This document shows positions 40,646 to 50,930 of a stretch of 64,000 nucleotides of DNA, piece by piece. The position numbers and the translations under genes were made by a program. Under the pieces are notes generated by a model. That model searched no databases, had not been told where the DNA came from, and saw only the letters and a program-made list of their open reading frames with translations. This stretch comes from Monomorium pharaonis (Eukaryota > Arthropoda > Insecta > Hymenoptera > Formicidae). The stretch lies in assembly GCF_013373865.1 (NCBI RefSeq), contig NC_050477.1:8480722-8544721 (forward strand). The letters run 5' to 3'. Each line of letters opens with the position of its first letter. The first letter of the stretch is position 1.

Positions 40646-41186
40646 AGGAGGTTCCATCGATACTTACTAATCAAAGAGAGAGAATTGTTACACATGTATT
40701 TAAGGACTGAAATAGAGCGTTTTTAATGCTTGATCAATCTTTTTAGAATCTTATTATACAAGTATTTTCAGATATATATAGTATTATTCTACACATATTT
40801 TATAATTGATCAGTCCCTTATACTAATTTATTCGGTTTTCTATGGCGTTTATGGATTATGTCATGTCACGTTATACTTTATATTGTCATATTTTATACTA
40901 TAATTACTCGATTAAATGGTCAAGTATACTTTTTTATATCACATACTGAAACTTCGATTGCATGTAAAAAAATGGGGTCACAAATTATTTGACTGAATAA
41001 TTATGACATAAAGTGACATGACATTGTTTAATACATTGAGTAAGTCGATTTTAATACAATATTTTTTACTCATTGAGTCGATAACCAATCTTGAAACTTT
41101 GCAGATAGGAAATTGAGTTTATTAACCGAATCATATAAAAAATTTAATCATTTAAATTTACTTTGATACTTTCGATAAAACCTCCT
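40646..41186. mobile_element. Candidate non-autonomous DNA element with TA target duplication (541 bp)
   Basis: The left end reads AGGAGGTTCCATCGA. The right end read on the other strand is AGGAGGTTTTATCGA, with similarity extending a further 10-12 bp. TA lies immediately outside both ends (40644-40645 and 41187-41188). An inner perfect 12-bp inverted repeat, ATGTCATGTCAC, lies at 40858-40869 and 41013-41024. Terminal inverted repeats plus a TA duplication fit a Tc1/mariner-type MITE. No transposase frame is present. Confidence 0.5.
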
Positions 41187-41240
41187 TAAAATAATAAAAT
41201 TGCGCGTTTAAAACGCGTATCTATACACCATATCTAAATA

Positions 41241-41598
41241 CAGGGTGTCGTGTAAACCTTTCGTCAACGTTTACAAGCAGGTAAAGCGCATTAAACTGAA
41301 CAGAAAAGTCCTTTGCAATTTTCACAATAGTTAATAAGTTGTTAATTACACAGGCACACAAAAAAAGTGGTCCAGTGGACGAGACTAGTCAATCCTTATG
41401 TATTTTAACTTGCTGAATCCAAGATCAGCATTGCTGAATTGGCTCATTTTTTCCTAATTTAAAAAAGAAACCACTTTTTTGTGTACCTGTGTAATCAATA
41501 ACTCATTAACTATTGCGAAATGGTAAAAGGACTTTTCTGTTCAGTTTAATGCGCTCTACCTGCTTGTAAACGTTGACGGAAGGTTTACACGACATCCT
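41241..41598. mobile_element. Foldback element with long inverted arms (about 358 bp)
   Basis: The left arm (41241-41373) and right arm (41469-41598) are inverted copies with scattered mismatches and small indels. Shared blocks include GTCGTGTAAACC, CAACGTTTACAAGCAGGTA, GCGCATTAAACTGAACAGA and CACACAAAAAA. The spacer is about 95 bp. TA lies beside the left end, and TA follows the right end at 41598-41599, so the exact boundary is uncertain by a base or two. There is no coding capacity. Confidence 0.75.
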
Positions 41599-42497
41599 AA
41601 CGAATATTAGACTTCAGTTTTGTTTTATTGGCAGTGTTTACTCCACATCATCCTTTAAGCAGTTCAATACAACTTTGGACTTATTGAGAAACGCACAAAT
41701 TAACACTATATATGTTTTAAATATATATGATTTATTGAGATATTATGCAAGTAGTAAATTTGTAAGAAAGAGTAATATAAACACGATGAAAAAATTTATT
41801 GTAATGATAAAGATAAGCATGTAAGAATAATAAACAATATATAACTATACAAATTAATAATTAATAATGATGATGACAATGTGGCAATGAAAATGATGAC
41901 AATGACAATAAAATAATAATACTTATAACAGGTAACAATGCAGTTCTACTTTTGCACAAAAACTTTTATAACAATTTGGTTAATCTAAACGACTGCTTAA
42001 AAGTTGTCATAGAGTACAAGTTCATAAATAATTTCATCAGTCACAGAATGGCAACTTGGACTTATTTCTGTCGCGGATTTAATACGATTTGGCACACAAT
42101 TAACAAGCGCGTGGCGCGCTACGTTTTCATCATTTTCATGATGAAATAAGATGCCATTCTTAGTCGCATTTTTATACATATTTATAAACACACTTGTATA
42201 ACAAGAATGACGAAGAAAATTCAAGTTGTACAAATTTGTCATTCCGTTTCATGTTAATTCGAAGAATGACGCATTTTTCTTATAATATATTCAATTATTA
42301 GAACGCGTAATTGTGTTCGAAAATAGTGTTGTAATCTGAGAAATGTAATGAGATAATTTATCATCTAGCCAAAGTTAGCTGTAGTTTTTCTCGTGTTTTA
42401 GGTATTATAAAAATGAAAGGAAAAAAAAGAGATTCGACCAATAGGCGATAACCAAATATTACATAGCATTCGTGTTTGGTATACATCCGTCTTTCAT
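41599..42497. other. Intergenic AT-rich region left of the BACURD gene
   Basis: Contains GATGA-type short repeats around 41860-41930 and no recognisable gene. It may include distal 3' UTR of the BACURD gene. Confidence 0.4.
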
Positions 42498-42503
42498 TTT
42501 ATT
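42498..42503 (-). terminator. Candidate poly(A) signal of the BACURD gene
   Basis: AATAAA on the minus strand, 80 nt beyond the stop codon at 42583-42585. Confidence 0.55.
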
Positions 42504-42582
42504 TTATGTTGATTCGTGTCTTGAAAGAGCGAACGACACTGAGGATCGCGGTATGCGGTGGATTAAGGAGAACAAGACTGGG

Positions 42583-44295
42583 TCAGTTGGTGTTCTGTTT
42601 GTTGGAACGAAGGCGAGCCAAGCCTGAACGCTCACCCTCCTCCTCGTCGGATGTACAAGGTACTACACCGCGCGACGATGTAGCCTGCATTAACTCTTGA
42701 TCCGGGCCATTTCGATGCTCGTACAACAGAATATTTAACGTTTCCTCATATATTCGAGCCTCAGGAAATTCAACCTGAAGAAAAAACCATGTCTATATAT
42801 AACAGATATTAGACTTCAATTTTATTTGTGTGATAGGAGTTAATATTTTTATTACATTACCTTAAAATCATTTTAAAATAATCAATCATGTTATTTAGTT
42901 TACCTTTGTGTGCTTCTTATCAGTTGTGTAGACAATTGAGTGGCAGCAGACTTCTGCCACCTTACGACCATGTCCATAAAATGTCCAACAGCAGATCTCG
43001 CTCGAACCAATAACATCTTTGATAAATAACACTCTGCCACTGAATCTAAGTGACATTTTGTCAAATAACTCTATGTTTTTCAGTAGATTGTCATCTGACG
43101 TACTGCAAAGATAAAATTTATTCAATCCACTTATTCTTTAATAAGTTCAACTATAATGATAATAATAATAATAATGCATTTATAAGTTAACTGTATTGTG
43201 ACATTAATTCTTCATCCTCGACAATCATTTTTTATTGACTTTAGAATAGTTTATGATATGAACTATATTAGAGATACACACGGACAATAAATGTTTTTAT
43301 TGATCTCTCGTTAGTTTAAAGTCTATTTACATTGACATAGCTTAACTTTAAACTCACTTAAACTTGTTTTCTCAAACTTTTTATAGTTTTAAGAAGTAAA
43401 AGAGATAGAAAATAAGTTAAATTGAGTTTAAAGTTAAGTTACATTGGTGCAAATGTGCCTACATTGTTTGCATATTAGTGTCTATTTGGAACACTCAAAT
43501 TAAAATTTATAAAAAATTGAAAGTAAATCACGAAACATCATGATATTCACAACTTTCGAGCAGCACTTAATATCACCTTGTGTAGGAATATTTATTGTTA
43601 TGTCTATTAATGAGCAGCTTGACGACAGGCTTAGTAGTATTGCTTATAAGTAATTGTTCTTCCTTCTGAGAGGTTATGAGTGGTACTCTGCAGATTGGCT
43701 CTGCTTCGCGCTCCTTTCGAAGGAGAGCCTGCTCACAGGACTCTGCCAGTTCACTGATGCAATAGTATTTCGCCTCCGCGAGCAACTCCGCCATCTCCTT
43801 CGTATTTTCCGGCAGCGGGACCGAGCCGTCTCGCAGAAAGTTCAGGATCGTCCCGAAATGTTTGCCACACCTATCGATCAGTATCCAACCTGCGGACAGA
43901 GACCGCGATCAGTCGGACATGCTCTCAACGCTGGACATTCTCAGGATACGACACACAAGAAGATCCACACCCAATTTTTTTTTTTAATTGATCGAAAACA
44001 AACTTCGTCTTTTAAAGCGATCTAGGGGTCCATTGATCAGGACTTCGGGACCGATTAATATCGAAGGAGTTGATCTATTTCAAGTGAAATCGGGAATTGC
44101 GTGTCGAGCGACGCACGGGAAAGAAGCCTCACCTTCAGAATCAGTGAGTACTTCCATGCGACCGCTGAACATCGCGCGTAGCATGGTGTCATGCTTTTGC
44201 AGGGTGCCTATGGTGGTGTAATGGAGCGAGCCCCCAATATTCAGTTTGACATACTCCGACGGGTATTTAATCACAGTCTTGTGCTCGCCCGACAT
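42583..44295 (-). CDS. BTB/KCTD adaptor for Cullin-3, BACURD type (KCTD10/KCTD13/TNFAIP1)
   Basis: Substrate adaptor of Cullin-3 ubiquitin ligases; in vertebrates BACURDs target RhoA and affect actin and cell movement. The minus-strand coding exons are 44295-44133, 43889-43577, 43102-42904 and 42774-42583, with matching phases and GT/AG borders, encoding 288 residues. The N-terminal BTB/T1 domain (about 14-115) carries YVKLNIGGSLHYTT, HDTMLRAMFSGRMEVLTD and GWILIDRCGKHFGTIL, closely matching human TNFAIP1/KCTD13. The C-terminal half carries SNTTKPVVKLL, NNKYSYTSTSDDN, LRFSGRVLFIKDVIG, CCWTFYGHGRKVAEVC and FPEARIYEETLNILLYE. The tail after residue 250 is shorter than in human KCTD13 and lacks its basic RRIHVKRYSTYDD-like end. 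An in-frame ATG at 44592 would add an Arg/Pro-rich extension. I prefer 44295 because its MSGEHKT start resembles the family. Confidence 0.95.
43322..43465. mobile_element. Imperfect foldback MITE, family A copy 2, in a BACURD intron
   Basis: Inverted arms of about 50 bp share CTTAACTTTAAACTCA, TTTAACTT-like and TTTTCT blocks around a centre of about 45 bp. The element lies in the intron 43103-43576 of the BACURD gene. The arm core (AACTTTAA followed by a TTTAACTT variant) matches the element at 38086-38240. Confidence 0.55.
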
Positions 44296-44817
44296 AACGA
44301 AACTTTCTCGTTCGTTCGTTTGTTTAAACTTGGGGATTTCGAGGTGAGTACTGACGCGACGACGACGAGGACGAGGCCAATGCCAATGCCGTGGGACGGG
44401 GCGCGGACGGGGGCGTATCGATCTCCTCGACGACGTCGAGTCGAGGTTGAAACACGCGCGAATGTACCGACGGGTTCGCGTTTGCGTCGCCGAACGGACT
44501 TGGTCGCTCACGCCCGCGGACGTCGCTGGATCGGGAGAGCGGATGCGCGAGACGCTGACATATCCTCGCTTCGTCCCATTTTCCGTACACACGGTATCTA
44601 TCGAATAACGCAGCGAACCTTCAACACGACAAACACAATACGCAACGCGCCGAATGTGGCGGCGAATTGACCGTGATGCGCGAAAGTATCAAGATCGTCG
44701 TCGTCGTCGTCGTCGTCGTCATCGCCGCCGTCGTCGGCCGTACCATACCAATCGCATGTGCGTTCGCACTCGTGGAAGTGGTGGCGCACGATCGGTTCTG
44801 TCCCGCACCTTGAGAAA
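44296..44817. promoter_or_regulatory. Divergent promoter region between BACURD and IFT20
   Basis: The start codons of the minus-strand BACURD gene (44295) and plus-strand IFT20 (44818) face away from each other across 522 bp. The interval is CpG-rich and holds a CGT trinucleotide repeat at 44696-44720. Both 5' UTRs and a shared bidirectional promoter must fit here unless an untranslated exon exists elsewhere. No specific factor site was identified. Open frames through the interval, on both strands, are probably non-coding. Confidence 0.6.
44696..44720. repeat. (CGT)n repeat in the BACURD/IFT20 divergent promoter
   Basis: Eight tandem CGT trinucleotides about 100 bp before the IFT20 start codon. 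Confidence 0.93.
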
Positions 44818-46036
44818 ATGGCCGACTCGTTGACGAAGTACGGCGTCTACATCGATGACCTGAGCAAGATACGCGTTCTAGAGCCGGAAGCAGCGAGTCA
44901 GACGCACAAGCTGAGGGAGGAGTGTCAGAGTTTTGTGTCGAGTAAGTCGCGCTGGTTCGTCGTAGCGAATTTCGCTGGACCGGCCGTCACGATGCTCCGA
45001 TCGTTCTCAGTATGTTGCACGATTCTCGCGTGCTTTGCCGTTTGTTTCACATGAGAATTTCCTGCACAAGAATGCACACATCTGCACCTGCTGGTGGCAA
45101 CTGGTGGCCGACTTCGAATTTGTTAATTTGACCGGAGATTAATTCAATATCGGCAGAATTGTTCACTGTAAAGTTTTGAACTGTACAATTCGTTGTCTCC
45201 CGTAAGCTGTTAAACTTTTCTGAATTTTAATAACAATTAAGTTAATAATTTTATGCCTGTTTACAAAATAGTTACATATTGATTTATATATCAAAGTCTA
45301 TGATTCTTTTATAAAAAAAACTCCTTTGTTGCACTGTTATTACAAATCACTAATTTAGTTTGGGAAATATAAGTCGTGGCGACTAAGAATTTTCACATTG
45401 CAGAGATTACCGAATTTGAGAAAAATTCCGACGAATTCATTGGAATATTGGACAAATTGGCAAAGGAGGTGGAGAGAGAGAAAATGAGAACAATTGGGGC
45501 ACGGAATCTGCTCCGTTCCGTTGCAAAGCAAAGAGAAGCCCAAAAACAGCAGATGCAGGTTCTTAAACAATTATATGAAACTTTGTAGCGCATATTAATC
45601 ATTTAAAATGATAAAGACTGTCACGAAAATTCATGCTATCCTGCACTGAGATACTTAAAATTTTGTGGGATATAAATTTATTTCATTGAAATATTTACTT
45701 AATTTACTTCTATTACACTTCAATTACATTATTAATTAATTTATCAAATACCTTTTAACACGGATAAAATTATTTTTTTATTATTTAAGGCAAGAAAGGA
45801 AAGATTAGATTAAGAACAACACAAGTTAGCTCGTTGATTATCGATTATTTGAATTTGAACTCGCTTTAAGATTGGATTATTATTGCTTTGTGCCAATCGA
45901 ATTTCGTCTATTCTCGTTACAGGCATTGATCTTGGAAAAGTCTGTAGAATTGGAACGACTACGAGTACAATGTGATTCTTTAAAGAAGATTGAGCTAGAA
46001 CAGTTAGAAACTATTGAGCATTTGTCGGCGAATTAA
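44818..46036 (+). CDS. IFT20: Intraflagellar transport protein 20 homologue
   Basis: IFT-B complex subunit that links the Golgi to ciliary transport. Its expression in insects is expected mainly in ciliated sensory neurons and sperm. The exons are 44818-44941, 45404-45558 and 45923-46036, with phases 1 and 0 at the junctions. They encode 130 residues, against 132 in human IFT20. Matching blocks are VLEPEAASQTHKLREECQSF, LAKEVEREKMRTIGARNLL, SVAKQREAQKQQMQ and EKSVELERLRVQCDSL. From about residue 55 the protein is a continuous coiled coil rich in Glu, Lys and Leu. The start at 44818 aligns with the human start within a few residues. Reading past the exon 2 donor would give a stop 10 codons later, so intron retention would truncate the coil. 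Confidence 0.95.
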
Positions 46037-46123
46037 ATGTAATATTCTAAGTTTCTGACTGTTTTTTCATTGCTGATTCATCGAATGTCGAAGTTCCATT
46101 TAATGTCTTTCGCCCTCAATACT

Positions 46124-46129
46124 AATAAA
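46124..46129 (+). terminator. Candidate poly(A) signal of IFT20
   Basis: AATAAA 88 nt after the IFT20 stop codon on the plus strand. Confidence 0.55.
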
Positions 46130-46309
46130 TAATACAATAATTTTTAAAAGCATCGATATTGACTTTAAAGACAACTTCGATGAAACTTCAATTAATTCAA
46201 TCATTCGTCAAATTTAATATATTTGTATATGTCTTATTAACATATAGATAGAATTATTTATTTTATTTTGCTAATTGACAAAAAGAAGATCAAAATTATC
46301 CTAATGTGT

Positions 46310-46370
46310 ATTTTTATCAACAGATTAATTTTAATCTTGGTTTGACAAACTTTTTATCTTATGTAATATC
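46310..46370. mobile_element. Possible half-copy of MITE family A
   Basis: The segment reads AGATTAATTTTAATCTTGG followed by TTTGACAAAC and TTTTTATCTT. This resembles one arm of the elements at 38086-38240 and 43322-43465. No matching opposite arm is evident, so this would be a decayed or solo arm. Confidence 0.3.
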
Positions 46371-46387
46371 AGAGAGATAAATAAATA

Positions 46388-46486
46388 TTACAATTATATG
46401 CATTCATATTTTAAATCTGTTTTATGCAAATGTGCATAATCGTGTTCTATAAATATTCTTTAAAATATGAATGCATATAATTGTAA
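46388..46486. repeat. Perfect 28-bp inverted repeat with 43-bp spacer
   Basis: The left arm 46388-46415 (TTACAATTATATGCATTC...) is perfectly complementary to the right arm 46459-46486. Partial pairing extends a few bases outward. It lies between IFT20 and the CpG-rich region before TMEM234. It could be a small foldback element or a transcribed hairpin. Confidence 0.85.
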
Positions 46487-46929
46487 AATTTATGGGTATA
46501 GCATGAAACAGAACCAAATAAACGTGGCATAGAAGAGACCCAAAAAGTCATGCACATTACCGACGGGATTCATAGATATTTGACTACATAGTTCAATATG
46601 CACATTTTGTGCACATAGAGGCGCTGATGGATGAAAACGCCTAAAACGATGACGCGATGACCGCTCTCAGGTTCCTCTCTGGTAATATCTAATAATTAGA
46701 AAAAGAATAAAAGACTACAAGTAGAGGGTAAAAAGATTAAAGCTAATCTCCACGCGTAGAGAACAATTGGATAGAAAGATTCGCTAATCCGCTCGCTAGA
46801 AAACCGTGCACACATCGCGTACATTCTGTTCGTCGCGCGTTTGCTTGCGGCTTACATAACCTACGCCCGCCCGGCCTAATCAGTGTCGAGTCGGTCGAAC
46901 AGTTCCGTGCGGTGTCGAGTGGTGCCGAC

Positions 46930-47291
46930 TGCCGAGTTGGCCGAATGTAGGTCACGTAGGTCGTAGAGCGCGCGACGGCTCACAGGTTAGCTCGCAATTA
47001 GTCGGAGCGCGATGTGCGTGTGTGAGTGTGCACGGAATCGCAGTATGGCTGAAGGATCGTGTTCGAATCGTTCCGTGTTTTCTACCGTGATTGTGATCGC
47101 TCGAAAGAAATCGCGAAGTGTCGGGTATTCGTTATGATCGATTAAACGCGTGCTCTTCCGGATGATTCGCTACCACCGCGTCCGAAGTAGAAAAATCAAC
47201 GGTCCACGGTCTACCGTATATGTGTGCGTCCCCTATTTTGTGACGAGAGGCGTCGAAAGTTGAAAGTGCAACGAGCATAGATCGTCGCCAG
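46930..47291 (+). other. Candidate 5' UTR exon and promoter region, possibly of the TMEM234 gene
   Basis: A CpG-rich stretch ends in a good plus-strand donor, GCCAG followed by GTGCGT (last exonic base 47291). It is followed by an AT-rich stretch, and the TMEM234 start codon at 48254 lies 6-8 bp after a plausible acceptor (CCATGTATAG). This would place a non-coding first exon here with an intron of about 950 bp. A 30-codon open frame from 47045 would be an upstream ORF in such a transcript. The left limit of the exon is a guess. Confidence 0.35.
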
Positions 47292-47903
47292 GTGCGTATT
47301 TGTCTTTGATCTTTTCCTGTCGACCTGTGCAGAATCATGTTTTTTCGTAATAGTTATTATTTACTTTGATGATTATTGTGCGCGGAACTTGAGGCCGATC
47401 TCACCATCTCGAGTTAGCTTTTACACACATACACATCTAACACATATTTGTTAATTTTATATCTGTACATAATTGACTGAATAGCTTAAAACTGATCGTA
47501 TTGCTATATGTTTTTCCTCGGAAAATGGCCAGGAAGACAAAATAATACGATCAGTTTCTAGTTTTCAATTGCCAATTCCCAAATTTAATACGCCGATTTT
47601 TTCAAAGTTTAATTGGAAATGGTGAGACCGTTGGTCTCCTCGGCTCGATTCAAAACTTCGAGAATCGCAATTTTACTCTTCGATACATCTCGAATCTGTC
47701 ATGGCGTCATCGTCACTCGAGAGTGATGGATGTTCGTTTTTTTCGTCCACTTGTTGTGTAGTGAGGCTTCACGAAGGAAGGAGCGTGTTTTTTGTGATGC
47801 AGAACGTTGTGATATATTAAATATCGTGTACATTTTTTATTATATTTCGTGAATTTAGATTTCTTAGAATCGGATTGTTCGAAAGTATGCGCACCTGTCT
47901 AAT

Positions 47904-47927
47904 CTAACCTAACCTAACCTAATTTAC
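47904..47927. repeat. Short interstitial TTAGG telomere-type repeat
   Basis: CTAACCTAACCTAACCTAAC followed by CTAA: nearly five units of CCTAA, the complement of the insect telomere repeat TTAGG. It lies in the presumed first intron upstream of TMEM234. Confidence 0.9.
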
Positions 47928-48253
47928 AATATCTGTCGAATCTGACTTCTGGCGACTGCGATTCGTGGCGATATGTCTCGAGTTCGCGCGTGAATTATTT
48001 AATAACTTGTTAAACTATGATCACCATTGTAACTTTCAATGCTACGCTAGTCGTCGATGATTAAGCTAAAGAAAAATGTAAAATTCGTAAAAAGTAATGT
48101 TCGTAATTTGTAAATATAATTGCATCTAATACAAACTTTATTCTGATATAGACAGAAAGAGAAAGTCCGGCATTAACGTGTTAATTAATTTTCGTGACGC
48201 GAGTTGCATTGCGTGTCGTTCTTTGCGTGCAATATTCCATGTATAGATAGAAA

Positions 48254-48974
48254 ATGGTAGTTGGTATTGGTAAGCTATTTTCTTTTTAATAATTTTTTTC
48301 GCTTGGTTGTTACGAAATAGTTTTTTGATTACGAATGTGGATAAGAATAAAAACAGAGATTCGATACTGAATATTGTGTCAGAACAATGTCAATATGTGT
48401 GTTACAGATTCTGTGATATATTTGTGCCTCGTGGCGTTTCTTTGGGGCGTAACCAACCCATTCCTAAAGAAAGGTGCACAAGGTTTGGAGAAAATTAAGG
48501 CCACGTCCGTTTACGGGCAATTTATCAAGGAGCAAGCGTTTCTTATCACCAATCTGAGGGTTTGTTACGTTTCTGGATTTCATGAAATTAATTTTATATA
48601 TTTTATATAAGCGTTTTATGATTTATTTTATTTCTTTATATAGTATATCCTGCCGTTTCTCCTTAATCAGTGTGGCTCGCTGTTGTACTTCCTGACCCTG
48701 CAGAGCACCGACATATCTTTGGCTCTGCCAGTTTCAAATTCCCTTACCTTTGTATTTACTGCAATCACAGGCTGGTTCTTGGGTGAGGAGAAAGTGCATA
48801 GAAGTGAGCATATATTTCATTATTTTCAGAATATCATTAGAGAATGTTATGACTTTGTTACTTTACAATTTTGTCTGTTTTTACTTTTCAGATACCTACC
48901 TGGGAATGATACTTATACTATGTGGAACCACATTGTGTTGTTGGGACAAAATGAATAAAACAGTGGAATTGTGA
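48254..48974 (+). CDS. TMEM234: TMEM234 homologue, small four-helix membrane protein
   Basis: The exons are 48254-48269, 48408-48559, 48644-48803 and 48892-48974, with compatible phases and GT/AG borders, encoding 136 residues. The tiny first exon (16 nt, MVVGI plus one base) was placed because its donor GTAAGC and phase fit the acceptor TGTTACAG at 48407. The result, MVVGIDSVIYLCLVAFLWG, resembles the start of human TMEM234. Conserved blocks are WGVTNPFLKKGAQGL, YILPFLLNQCGSLLYFLTL (57-75), STDISLALPVSNSL and FVFTAITGWFLGE. Four hydrophobic segments lie at about 7-24, 57-75, 80-103 and 111-127. The family resembles half of an EamA/DMT-type transporter. Its molecular function is poorly known; in vertebrates it has been linked to the kidney filtration barrier. 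The protein is shorter at the C-terminus than the human one. Confidence 0.92.

Positions 48975-50930
<1,956 letters not shown>

Noticed and set aside
44293..44592. In-frame N-terminal extension of the BACURD protein from an ATG at 44592
   Set aside because: The extension is Arg/Pro-rich, overlaps the expected 5' UTR and divergent promoter, and has no counterpart in BACURD proteins, whose start resembles MSGEHKT.
47045..47137. 30-codon open frame MAEGSCSNRS... upstream of TMEM234
   Set aside because: It is short, stops before the nearby donor and has no family resemblance; at most an upstream ORF in a 5' UTR.
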